From contig DDVI01000110.1 in NCBI GenBank assembly GCA_002345205.1, positions 1-51,220 on the forward strand: a stretch of 51,220 nt of DNA. The letters are read 5' to 3'. A model generated the notes under the pieces. That model did not search any database. It saw nothing but the letters and a program-made list of their open reading frames with translations, and was not told the origin of the DNA. The position numbers and the translations under genes were made by a program. Below, in pieces: positions 1-7,861 of the stretch. The DNA comes from Bdellovibrionaceae bacterium UBA2316 (GTDB taxonomy: Bacteria; Bdellovibrionota; Bdellovibrionia; Bdellovibrionales; Bdellovibrionaceae). Numbering within the stretch: position 1 is the first letter of the stretch; each line of letters opens with the position of its first letter.

Positions 1-591
1 GTTGATTTATGCACCAACAAGGTTATGCCGCTATGTTTCTTTTGTCAGCCGTCCACAACTTTCCACAATTTCTCTTGTACGGGCTTGCGCAGAGGCAATT
101 TTCTTGGCCTAAAGGCAAAGCATTTATTTCCAGAAGCAAAAGTTCCATTCTTTCAACTCGCAGATAATATCGTGAAAGCTTGGAGTCGTGGCCAAAAGGG
201 CGTGCTGACTTTTGAGAATGCTTCCAAGATGTCTGCATTTGAAGAGGGCAGTATTCAAATCCCGCTTATCCAGCCATCCAAGAGCGTTGTTGTTGAAGTG
301 GCCAATTATCTGAAAAACAACTTATCTGCCGAACAACGCCTGATTGAAGCACATCCTGACAGTATAAATCGTATCTGGGAGAAAATTTGCAAAGAATGTG
401 ATTTTAAATATTTATCACCGCTACAATGGCGACATTCGTACGCAACAATTGGAGCTCTCCATTTGCACGATTGGTACAAGGGCAATGCGTATTTGCTTCA
501 GCAATGTTGTTTACATAGCTCAATCAAGATGACTGAGAAATATATTAATCAAAAGTCTACTCAATTACTGAAAGCTTTTGAAGACGTTTAG
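1..591 (+). CDS. Tyrosine recombinase/phage integrase, C-terminal part (5' end outside window)
   Basis: The frame is open from base 1, so the gene begins upstream of the window; the ATG at 25 is only the first internal methionine. The visible part is the catalytic domain of a tyrosine recombinase, which cuts and rejoins DNA at attachment sites. It shows TGLRRG (first catalytic Arg), then WRHSYAT (second Arg followed by His), then LHSSIKMTEKYI, which holds the last His and the Tyr nucleophile. The first His of the usual HxxR box appears replaced by Leu, a substitution that some family members tolerate. A tRNA-Val gene lies 245 bp beyond the stop, and its 5' half is duplicated further on, as expected for an element that uses a tRNA gene as its target. 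The sequence just before TGLRRG is unusual for the family, so decay cannot be excluded. The family call is firm; activity is unknown. Confidence 0.85.
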   Translation, partial: VDLCTNKVMPLCFFCQPSTTFHNFSCTGLRRGNFLGLKAKHLFPEAKVPFFQLADNIVKAWSRGQKGVLTFENASKMSAFEEGSIQIPLIQPSKSVVVEVANYLKNNLSAEQRLIEAHPDSINRIWEKICKECDFKYLSPLQWRHSYATIGALHLHDWYKGNAYLLQQCCLHSSIKMTEKYINQKSTQLLKAFEDV

Positions 592-772
592 CTCGTTCTT
601 TTTCTTTAATTTCTTTTTCTATTTTATTTTTGGATTGTTGTTCAAGCCGATGGCTCGCTTCTTTGACTTCAGGTTTTTCCAAACATTCATGAATAGGAAT
701 GGCCCATTTCAATGAATCAGGAACATCATCATAATTTTTGTGATTTTTTGTAAGAGGAAGGACTTTGTTCAT
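557..772 (-). CDS. Small charged hypothetical protein, 71 aa
   Basis: I do not recognise this protein. The start at 772 is chosen because AAAGGG lies about 7 bases upstream; a longer frame starting at 799 has no better ribosome site. The second half is a run of Lys, Glu and Arg (EKEIKEKERAKR), probably a charged helix. The 3' end overlaps the integrase gene by 35 bp in convergent orientation. Its place between the integrase and the tRNA suggests cargo or a recombination helper of the integrated element, but there is no helix-turn-helix that I can point to, so it is not called an excisionase. It could be spurious. Confidence 0.4.
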   Translation of the reverse strand: MNKVLPLTKNHKNYDDVPDSLKWAIPIHECLEKPEVKEASHRLEQQSKNKIEKEIKEKERAKRLQKLSVIE

Positions 773-789
773 ATTTAGCCCTTTAGACT

Positions 790-993
790 TTTCTACCAAT
801 TTGCAGTTTTAAATTTATTAGTGATTTCAAATATTTGGTAGGGAGTACAGGATTCGAACCTGCGACATCCACCTTGTAAGGGTGGCGCTCTACCAACTGA
901 GCTAACTCCCTATTGATTTTTTATTCAATATTTTGGCTTCGAGGTTTCAACTTTTGTTTCTACCTTTCTACCAATCTTCGTAACATTTCTACC
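790..993. repeat. Four copies of TTTCTACC around the tRNA-Val gene
   Basis: TTTCTACC occurs at 790-797, 957-964, 965-972 (tandem with the previous copy) and 986-993. Three are followed by A and two by AAT. The tRNA itself contains the related TCTACCAAC. Clusters of short direct repeats beside a recombination site can be integrase or excisionase arm sites, but this is inference, and AT-rich sequence makes chance copies fairly likely. Confidence 0.3.
836..911 (-). tRNA. tRNA-Val (anticodon UAC)
   Basis: Read on the minus strand this is a full cloverleaf of 76 nt. The acceptor stem AGGGAGT pairs with ACTCCCT, followed by discriminator A and an encoded CCA. The D arm contains AGCTCAGTTGGTAGAGC. 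The anticodon stem is CCACC/GGTGG around loop CTTACAA, giving anticodon TAC (valine, GUA codons). The T arm contains GGTTCGAATCC. It is the only intact tRNA seen here. Confidence 0.96.
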
Positions 994-1075
994 ATTTACT
1001 TTTTCGCTGTTTAAGATCGATCAATAATCTCAACAACTTATCACTATTAAATTATCAAAGAACAAATTCCGTCAT

Positions 1076-1115
1076 CCTTGTAAGGGTGGCGCTCTACCAA
1101 CTGAGCTAACTCCCT
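1076..1115 (-). pseudogene. Duplicate of the 5' half of tRNA-Val (att-like scar)
   Basis: These 40 bp are identical to 872-911, that is, the tRNA-Val 5' end through the D arm and anticodon loop. Identity stops in the 3' strand of the anticodon stem; a few more bases (CATCC) match if a 3-bp deletion is allowed. The T arm and 3' acceptor strand are absent, so no tRNA can form. Breakpoints at the anticodon loop are typical of tyrosine-recombinase attachment sites, and an integrase gene lies nearby. The alternative is a decayed tandem tRNA copy. Confidence 0.85.
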
Positions 1116-1171
1116 GTCGGTTGAAGAGAATCTTGTTTAACAAAGACCCCCTGGCTTGTCACGCTAAAAGT

Positions 1172-1741
1172 TTACTGCAACTTAGATCGGCAGTTCGGGC
1201 TAGATAGCGTGCTTGGATTCACACGTGCCATCGAGAAATGAGTGAATGTATAGCTATTAATTGGAGCTACGGACATCATCACCACATTGCCTTCGTATGC
1301 AGATGGTACTTTTTTCACAAACGAGCTAGCTGCAAAATTTCTAAGGTTCACACGATAAACTTCGCGGTTTTGAGCATTTCGTAAAGTCGCGTAAATAACT
1401 TTCGAAGTGCTTAAGCTTCCCACACCTGAACCCATCACGATACATGTCTTAGGATCCATTTGTTGGATGAATAGGATACGGTTGTTACCGCTTTGGTTAA
1501 CAACTTTGAATGTAAAGTAAGATGTAGGAACGTTACCTTGTCTCAACATCCAAGACCCCGACAATAACACCCATGAAATCGGTTGTTCTTTGCCCCAAGG
1601 AACGGGAATGAAAGAATCGCCATCTAGTAAATAGTCGTTTCTAGGAAATGACGGCTGAGCTGTTGCCGCTGGAGCTACTGTGCTTGAAAGCACCAACATA
1701 ACTATCAGAATCTGTTTAAAATATTGCAGTAGCCACTTCAT
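1172..1741 (-). CDS. Secreted protein of unknown function, 189 aa
   Basis: I do not recognise a family. Translation should begin at 1741 (MKWLLQYF), where GAGGAG sits 5-6 bases upstream; a longer frame to 1762 lacks this. Residues 1-28 form a signal peptide with a hydrophobic core (ILIVMLVLSS) and an Ala-rich end, so the protein is exported. The mature part is about 160 residues, beta-rich in appearance, with Cys in DPKTCIVM and SSPNCRSK that could form a disulfide. The gene for the TPR/winged-helix regulator ends only 10 bp upstream on the same strand, so the two are probably co-transcribed and this protein may be a product that the regulator controls or responds to. That link is inference. 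Confidence 0.8.
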   Translation of the reverse strand: MKWLLQYFKQILIVMLVLSSTVAPAATAQPSFPRNDYLLDGDSFIPVPWGKEQPISWVLLSGSWMLRQGNVPTSYFTFKVVNQSGNNRILFIQQMDPKTCIVMGSGVGSLSTSKVIYATLRNAQNREVYRVNLRNFAASSFVKKVPSAYEGNVVMMSVAPINSYTFTHFSMARVNPSTLSSPNCRSKLQ

Positions 1742-1751
1742 AGCATCTCCT

Positions 1752-2888
1752 CTAGATTTCAAAATGCACTTTCACAGCTTTATTAAAGTAGTACCCGTTT
1801 TTAGCTCTGAAAAGGTATTTTGGCTTATCGTATTCCGGTTCAATCAACTTCCGCAGTCGCTTAATAGTCACATAAATCTTGTTATCATGAACACCAGGAT
1901 CATAAGGTTGCTTCCATACATTTTCTACTAAGTATTCCTTAGAGAAAATGACCCCTTGATTCTGTATAAATAATTTTAGCAGATCGAGTAAAATGAATTG
2001 GTTTTTGAAATCAATTCGACCAATTTTTTGCTCAACAACTAAATGATTTGCTTCATCGAATAGTACGTCGAAATTTGTTTGAACTTCGCCGCCAATTTTA
2101 TCTAAATTTGCCTTAATCATACGAGCCAACCGAACTTGGCTACGCTCATCGACCATTCTTAACGCCATGTTTAGGTATACACGAGACGATTCTTTGTCGC
2201 CCATATCAAGATACGTCACACCCAACATACCTAAAATAGAAACGTGAGTTACGATTTTTTTGCACTCTTTAAGTTCTTCATAGGCTTCCCACATGATACT
2301 TAAAGCTTCGTCGTATTTCTTTTGAATTCTGAAAATATCAGCATTTAAAAGTTTGGCTGATAATCTAAGTTCCGGGAAATTGTACACTTGGAAGAACACA
2401 TGCAGGTTGTAGACTTCTTTTAACGATTCCGCATAACGGCCCATCATAAAGTACACAAAACTGATCATGAAAATAGCGTTGCAAATGTCTTCTTTGTCGT
2501 CTTCGCCTAGTGCTAAAGACAATGATCGTTGGGCGTAATCTAACGCTACTTCGTGCTGGCCTTTGTAACCCGCACATAAAGACAGCGTGAAGTAGGTTTT
2601 CGCATTCAGTGAAAAGCCTTCTTTTAATACTAAATCTTGAAGTTGTTCTTTAGTGGCGTTGATTTCGTCGAAACGTTCTTTTTCAGCGTAGATTCTAAGG
2701 AAGTTGTTTTGACATTTAAGATAACCGGCAAAGTTTTTTTGAGAGAAATAGATTTGAGCGGCCTGATTTAAGAATCCAATTGCGCTGTCGTAGTCGCCCC
2801 GATCGCAATGCAGTTTACCTAGCTCAAATATTTGATCAACCGACGTCGCATACGTCGTCGGTTGTAGTTCCGCCGTTTGGTTAATCAT
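1752..2888 (-). CDS. TPR-repeat protein with C-terminal OmpR-type winged-helix DNA-binding domain
   Basis: Residues about 15-270 are helical repeats of TPR type (for example FELGKLHCDRGDYDSAIGFL and ALDYAQRSLSLALG). Residues about 290-372 match an OmpR/PhoB-type winged helix: LLDLLKLFIQNQG, SKEYLVENVW, then NKIYVTIKRLRKLIEP as recognition helix, and GYYF in the wing. No receiver domain or signal peptide is visible, so this is a cytoplasmic regulator whose TPR part probably binds a protein or peptide signal. AAGGA lies just before the ATG at 2888. The secreted-protein gene at 1172-1741 follows after 10 bp. Direct target genes cannot be read from the sequence. Confidence 0.85.
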   Translation of the reverse strand: MINQTAELQPTTYATSVDQIFELGKLHCDRGDYDSAIGFLNQAAQIYFSQKNFAGYLKCQNNFLRIYAEKERFDEINATKEQLQDLVLKEGFSLNAKTYFTLSLCAGYKGQHEVALDYAQRSLSLALGEDDKEDICNAIFMISFVYFMMGRYAESLKEVYNLHVFFQVYNFPELRLSAKLLNADIFRIQKKYDEALSIMWEAYEELKECKKIVTHVSILGMLGVTYLDMGDKESSRVYLNMALRMVDERSQVRLARMIKANLDKIGGEVQTNFDVLFDEANHLVVEQKIGRIDFKNQFILLDLLKLFIQNQGVIFSKEYLVENVWKQPYDPGVHDNKIYVTIKRLRKLIEPEYDKPKYLFRAKNGYYFNKAVKVHFEI

Positions 2889-3051
2889 ACCATCCTTAAT
2901 TTAGACAATCTGTAATGTCAGATTCTGTCCTGATGGTCAATCTTTGGAGGCACCAAACTTACAAAAACCGTTTCCGCCATAAATATTTGAAATTACTAGC
3001 ATTTTTTATGCACACATTTAACGCAAACAACAAATCTGCCTATTTTGAATT

Positions 3052-3945
3052 TTATTTAACAGCGAAATTGCTGAGATAGCGCTTAGGTTTACCCCAAATA
3101 GTGAAGTGTTTTTTAATATCTATGTAAGGAATGATGCGAATGTATTCTTCTTTATTTTCAAATGGGATCGATGAATAGAGCCCTAAACCTACCGGAGTCA
3201 GACGGAATTCAAGCCCCTTATAGTCGTCTTCAGCCGTAATGTCTGATGCCGTAAAGTCGTCTTTTGTGACTCGCGCTTTTAATGACTTATCATAGATCAC
3301 GGAAAACACTTGGTACTTGTAATCAGTCGATTTAGCCATATTGGCTTTGCAGATAAATGTAATTCCATAGAAACGTTTTTTCAAAAGCAAAGCTTCTGTC
3401 TCGCAAGAGACTTGATTAAGCTCGGCTTTCATTTCATCTGATTTGCTAGACTTTAAATAATCGCACTCAAAATCTTTAAACGCATCCACAACTTCAGATA
3501 TCAAGAACGACGTTTCTTTAAAAAGATACATGTCATCGATATTGTTTAGATCTACAAAGTGGAATGAACATTTGTCGTTGTTATAGATTTGTTTGTTTAA
3601 TTGAATAATTTCAACCGGCAGACTTAATTTTTTAAGTTTAACATTTTTAACTTTGATTGAATCCAATTCAAACGACTCTAACTTACCGTCTGTGATTTTA
3701 AGTGTGCCGATGGATTTATCGCGGTGATTTGACTCAAAAATTTCAAATGTTTTGATTGTACCGAGCCGTATTTCCTTTTTCAGGAAATACGTTTGGGGGG
3801 AGCCGAGCTGATATAAATACGAAGCCGAGCCGTATTCTGTGCATAAATGGAATTCTTTAGTGCCGATTTTGGCAGAAAAAAACTCTCCCAGCGCATTCGC
3901 TGAGAGAGTGTAGATAAATACTAAGGCAAAGATCGATTTGAACAC
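3052..3945 (-). CDS. Secreted protein of unknown function, 297 aa (GTG start)
   Basis: I do not recognise a family. The start codon is GTG at 3945; it is preferred because it opens directly into a good signal peptide (FKSIFALVFIYTLSANALG) and the next Met is far inside. There is no clear Shine-Dalgarno sequence. The gene starts 9 bp after the lon stop on the same strand, so expression probably depends on lon transcription and translational coupling. The mature protein has several Cys (LCTEYG, DKCSFHF, DFECDYL, QVSCETE, TFICKAN) that could pair in the periplasm, and alternating hydrophobic residues suggesting beta structure. No catalytic motif is visible. Confidence 0.78.
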   Translation of the reverse strand: MFKSIFALVFIYTLSANALGEFFSAKIGTKEFHLCTEYGSASYLYQLGSPQTYFLKKEIRLGTIKTFEIFESNHRDKSIGTLKITDGKLESFELDSIKVKNVKLKKLSLPVEIIQLNKQIYNNDKCSFHFVDLNNIDDMYLFKETSFLISEVVDAFKDFECDYLKSSKSDEMKAELNQVSCETEALLLKKRFYGITFICKANMAKSTDYKYQVFSVIYDKSLKARVTKDDFTASDITAEDDYKGLEFRLTPVGLGLYSSIPFENKEEYIRIIPYIDIKKHFTIWGKPKRYLSNFAVK

Positions 3946-3954
3946 GCTAAAGCA

Positions 3955-6438
3955 CTAGTGGTGTTGATGTAACGACTGACCAGTGTACTGAGCTTTCACG
4001 CCAAGATCGGTAGCTTTTTGTTGCTTGAATAGTTCTTTTGGATTCTTGATATCAAGTGCGTTGATTAACACTTGGTCAACGTGATCCACTAAAATAACTT
4101 TCAATTCTTTAAGCACTTCTTTTGGAATGTCTTTCAAATCTTTTTCATTTTCTTTCGGGCAGATGATAATTTTGATACCACCACGATGAGCCGCTAGAAC
4201 TTTTTCTTTCAAGCCACCGATTGCCATTACTTTACCACGAAGAGAAATTTCACCCGTCATCGCAACCGTACGTTTCACTGGGATTTTTGTAATCGCAGAA
4301 ACAATACTTGTTGTTAACGCAATACCCGCAGATGGACCGTCTTTAGGAACAGCGCCTTCTGGTAAATGGATATGCACGTCGATGTCTTGGAAATATTCCT
4401 TAGCGAATCCAAATAATGGTCCGCGCGATCGCACGTAGCTCATAGCTGCCGAGCATGATTCTTTCATCACATCGCCTAGCTGACCAGTTACAGTGAACTT
4501 GCCTTTACCTGGAACAACGCTCACCTCGACCGCAAGCAGATCGCCGCCTACTTCTGTCCAAGCCATCCCGTTAGTTAAACCGATTTCGTTAGACTCTTCG
4601 ATTTTACCAAATTTGAATTTATGTGGACCAAGAAGTTCAACTAATTTCTTCGGAGTCACGACATAACCTGCTGAAGACGATGTCTTAGCTGTTTTAGTTG
4701 CGCTCGTTTTCTTTTTAGATGACGTTTTATCCGCCTTCATTCCCTGCATGGCTTCTTCCATCACGATATCTTTAGCTACTTTACGAGCCACATTTGCCAT
4801 CTGTCGTTCCAAATTACGCACGCCCGCTTCACGAGTGTAGTAACGAATCACGTTCCTGATCGTTGAATCTTGGATTGTAACCTTACGATCTTTTAAACCA
4901 TGATTTTCAATTTGCTTCGGAACTAAATAGTTCTTAGCGATATGGAATTTTTCTTCTTCGATGTAACCCTCAAGACTAATAACTTCCATACGATCAAGTA
5001 GCGGACGAGGAACTGTATGTAATGAGTTCGCTGTCGCAATGAACATTACTTTAGATAAATCGTATTCCACTTCTAAATAGTGATCTTGGAATGTGCTATT
5101 TTGCTCTGGATCTAAAACTTCAAGCATTGCCGAAGATGGATCGCCGCGGAAGTCAGATGCCATCTTGTCGATTTCATCTAGCAACACCAGCGCATTACCT
5201 TTTTCAACTTTTCTTAATGCTTGAATAATTTTACCCGGCATCGCACCAACGTATGTCTTTCTATGACCCCGAATTTCCGCTTCATCACGAACGCCACCTA
5301 ACGAGATACGAGCAAATGGACGGTTCAGTGACGTTGCAATCGATCTAGCCAAAGATGTTTTACCCACCCCAGGAGGACCCACTAAGCACAAGATCGGGCC
5401 TTTTAAAGTGTTCGATAATGAAAGAACAGCTAGGTATTCTAGAATTCTTTCTTTAACTTTTTCTAATCCCCAATGATCTTCATCCAATACTTTTTGGGCT
5501 TTCTTGATATCATGGCTTTCTGCAGAGTAATCTTGCCATGGTAATGACAGGATCCAATCGATGTAGTTACGAACTACCGTCGCCTCCGCAGACATTGGCG
5601 ACATCATTTTAAGTTTCTTAACTTCTTTTAAGACTTTGTCTTTCGCTTCTTGAGTCATTTTCTTAGCTTTACATTTAGCTTCTAACTCTTGAAGTTCAGC
5701 TTGATAGTCATCTTTATCACCCAATTCTTTTTGGATGGCCTGCATTTGTTCGTTCAAATAGTATTCTTTTTGAGAACGTTCCATTTGCTTTTTCACGCGC
5801 GTACGGATTTTCTTTTCTACCTCTAGAATTTCGATCTCACCGGTCATGATGTTCAACAAATGCTCTAAGCGTTTTTCTGGCTCGAAAATCTCTAATACTT
5901 TTTGTTTGTCTTCGATTTTCAAATTCAATTGAGCGACGATGATGTCGGCTAATTCGCCGGCACTCTCAATTGAAGTGACACGCATTAGGATTTCAGGCGG
6001 GATACGCTTGTTTAGTTTTACATACGTTTCGAACGTCGCTTTAACTGATCTCACCAAAGCTTGTGCTTCCACTTGAGATTCTACTTCTTCTGGAATTTCT
6101 TCGTATTTAACTACGAAAAAGTTTTCATTGTTTACGAAGTCTTTAATTTTTACACGACGCTTACCTTCCACAAGAACTTTTACAGTTCCGTCTGGAAGTT
6201 TTAATAACTGAATGATGGTGCCGATGGTACCTACCGTGTAGATATCCTTGGCTTCTGGATTATTAGTCTTAGCATCCTTTTGGGCAGCCAGAATAATATC
6301 TGATTGTTTACTAATTGCCTCTTCAAGAGCGTTGATACTTTTTTCCCGGCCAACAAATAAAGGCATCATTAAATGGGGAAATATAATCAGGTCTCGCAGC
6401 GGTAATAAAGGCAATTCCATCGTCTTTTGTTCTGCCAT
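3955..6438 (-). CDS. lon: ATP-dependent Lon protease
   Basis: Lon is a cytoplasmic AAA+ serine protease that degrades misfolded and regulatory proteins. The start at 6438 (MAEQKTMELPLLPLRD) has AGGAGG 4 bases upstream; the frame extending to 6468 lacks such a site. Domains: N-terminal substrate-binding domain about 8-200, coiled coil about 200-280, AAA+ with Walker A GPPGVGKT at 354-361 and Walker B LLDEID near 419-424, and protease domain with Ser703 (KDGPSAG) and Lys746 (GGLKEK), the usual dyad spacing. Between AAA+ and protease domains there is an extra Lys/Ser/Thr-rich linker (about 568-592), and the C-terminus ends HQHH. Length 827 aa is slightly above the usual ~800. The leader has an imperfect inverted repeat at 6461-6477. 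Identity is certain. Confidence 0.98.
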   Translation of the reverse strand: MAEQKTMELPLLPLRDLIIFPHLMMPLFVGREKSINALEEAISKQSDIILAAQKDAKTNNPEAKDIYTVGTIGTIIQLLKLPDGTVKVLVEGKRRVKIKDFVNNENFFVVKYEEIPEEVESQVEAQALVRSVKATFETYVKLNKRIPPEILMRVTSIESAGELADIIVAQLNLKIEDKQKVLEIFEPEKRLEHLLNIMTGEIEILEVEKKIRTRVKKQMERSQKEYYLNEQMQAIQKELGDKDDYQAELQELEAKCKAKKMTQEAKDKVLKEVKKLKMMSPMSAEATVVRNYIDWILSLPWQDYSAESHDIKKAQKVLDEDHWGLEKVKERILEYLAVLSLSNTLKGPILCLVGPPGVGKTSLARSIATSLNRPFARISLGGVRDEAEIRGHRKTYVGAMPGKIIQALRKVEKGNALVLLDEIDKMASDFRGDPSSAMLEVLDPEQNSTFQDHYLEVEYDLSKVMFIATANSLHTVPRPLLDRMEVISLEGYIEEEKFHIAKNYLVPKQIENHGLKDRKVTIQDSTIRNVIRYYTREAGVRNLERQMANVARKVAKDIVMEEAMQGMKADKTSSKKKTSATKTAKTSSSAGYVVTPKKLVELLGPHKFKFGKIEESNEIGLTNGMAWTEVGGDLLAVEVSVVPGKGKFTVTGQLGDVMKESCSAAMSYVRSRGPLFGFAKEYFQDIDVHIHLPEGAVPKDGPSAGIALTTSIVSAITKIPVKRTVAMTGEISLRGKVMAIGGLKEKVLAAHRGGIKIIICPKENEKDLKDIPKEVLKELKVILVDHVDQVLINALDIKNPKELFKQQKATDLGVKAQYTGQSLHQHH

Positions 6439-6544
6439 ACATCCTCCTGGCTCATGATCAGGACCCATATTGGGACCTAATCTAAGTATGAGGTCTTTAG
6501 CAGATAAATCAAAGAAGTTTTTTTTTATTTATTTTATAAAATAA

Positions 6545-7861
6545 TTAACCGGCCATCGTAGATTCAATATCAGAAATTTCCTTTGGAGCGTTCGAAGTCA
6601 AGACATCATGACCATTTGACGTGATCAAAATATTGTCCTCAATACGAATACCTATGCCGCAGTATTCTGCTGGTACATCTTTATCGGTTTCTGGAACATA
6701 TAATCCCGGTTCAATCGTAAAACACATTCCAGCTTCAATAGCTCGCGGCTGACCGTTGACAAAATACAGTCCAGCGTCATGAACATCTAGACCTAACCAG
6801 TGACCAATACCATGTGGATAGTATTTGCGATGCGCATTGGAAGAAATTATATCGTCCTTGCGGCCAGCCAATAAACCCAGCTCAAGCATTACGTCTGTCA
6901 AAAGCGATGCACCTTTTTCGTGCAAATCTTTAAAAAAAACGCCTGGTTTTAAATCAGAAATAATTTCTTTTTCGATGTCTAGTACTGCTTGATACACGCG
7001 GGCTTGTACTGGACTAAATTTTCCGTTGATTGGAAATGTACGCGTGATATCCCCCGTGTAGTAATTGTATTCCGTGCCGGAATCGATCAGCAATAAATCC
7101 CCCGAACGACACACTTGATCGTTAAAATTATAATGCAACGTAGTTCCGTTATTTCCCGCCGCAACGATCGGATGATAACCTTCACGCGCAGAACCTTGAG
7201 TTAAATAGTAATTTGTCATCAAGGCTTGAACTTGACGTTCCGTCATCCCCGGTTTCACTGAACGCATCGCTAATTTGTGACCCTCAGCTGAAATCATGCA
7301 GGCACGACGCTGATTTTCGATTTCTGCGTCTGATTTGATTAGACGGAACTCACCTAAAAACACATCGGCATCGTGAATGGGCAACAATCCATATCCAGAA
7401 CGAGGCGAAGAGAGTCTTAAACTATCCAGCGCGGACAAGAATTGCTTATCAAATTCGGGATTTTTTAAAAGGCGATAATAAATCGACTCATAGCCCTTTA
7501 ATAGTTTTGGAAACTGGACAGGAAATTCATCGATAGGGAAACATTTATCTACGCCAAATGCCTCCTGAGCCATTTCAGGTCCGTACCGGAAGCCATCCCA
7601 TGTTTCACGCTCCACATTTTTACGACGAACAAACAAAACACTTTCCGGGAACGACCCTGGCTTTAGAATTAAAACAGATTCTGGCTCTTCAAAACCAGTT
7701 AAGTAGTACATGTTTGAATCTTGGCGATACGGAAAATGAACATCGTGATTACGAATATGTTCAGGATGAGCCGCTACGACCATAGCGCTGTTGTTTAATT
7801 TCTTAAGCACAGCCTCACGGCGTTTTTTAAAAATGGCTACATTTTCTAAAGGCTTTCTCAT
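6545..7861 (-). CDS. pepP: Xaa-Pro aminopeptidase (aminopeptidase P)
   Basis: This enzyme removes the N-terminal residue from peptides whose second residue is proline; it is cytoplasmic and needs two metal ions. The N-terminal AMP_N domain spans about 1-165 (HPEHIRNHDVHFPYRQDSNM is typical) and the pita-bread peptidase domain about 180-425. Metal ligands visible: Asp260 (LIDSG), Asp271 (TGDITR), His354 (GIGHWLGL), Glu384 (TIEPGLY) and Glu408 (RIEDN). Length 438 aa is normal. The start overlaps the stop of the upstream patatin-like gene by 4 bp (ATGA), so the two are translationally coupled. It would help a predator use prey peptides, which is inference. Confidence 0.95.
   Translation of the reverse strand: MRKPLENVAIFKKRREAVLKKLNNSAMVVAAHPEHIRNHDVHFPYRQDSNMYYLTGFEEPESVLILKPGSFPESVLFVRRKNVERETWDGFRYGPEMAQEAFGVDKCFPIDEFPVQFPKLLKGYESIYYRLLKNPEFDKQFLSALDSLRLSSPRSGYGLLPIHDADVFLGEFRLIKSDAEIENQRRACMISAEGHKLAMRSVKPGMTERQVQALMTNYYLTQGSAREGYHPIVAAGNNGTTLHYNFNDQVCRSGDLLLIDSGTEYNYYTGDITRTFPINGKFSPVQARVYQAVLDIEKEIISDLKPGVFFKDLHEKGASLLTDVMLELGLLAGRKDDIISSNAHRKYYPHGIGHWLGLDVHDAGLYFVNGQPRAIEAGMCFTIEPGLYVPETDKDVPAEYCGIGIRIEDNILITSNGHDVLTSNAPKEISDIESTMAG

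Noticed and set aside
1076..1115. A second tRNA-Val gene
   Set aside because: Only the 5' half is present; the T arm and 3' acceptor strand are missing, so no cloverleaf can form.
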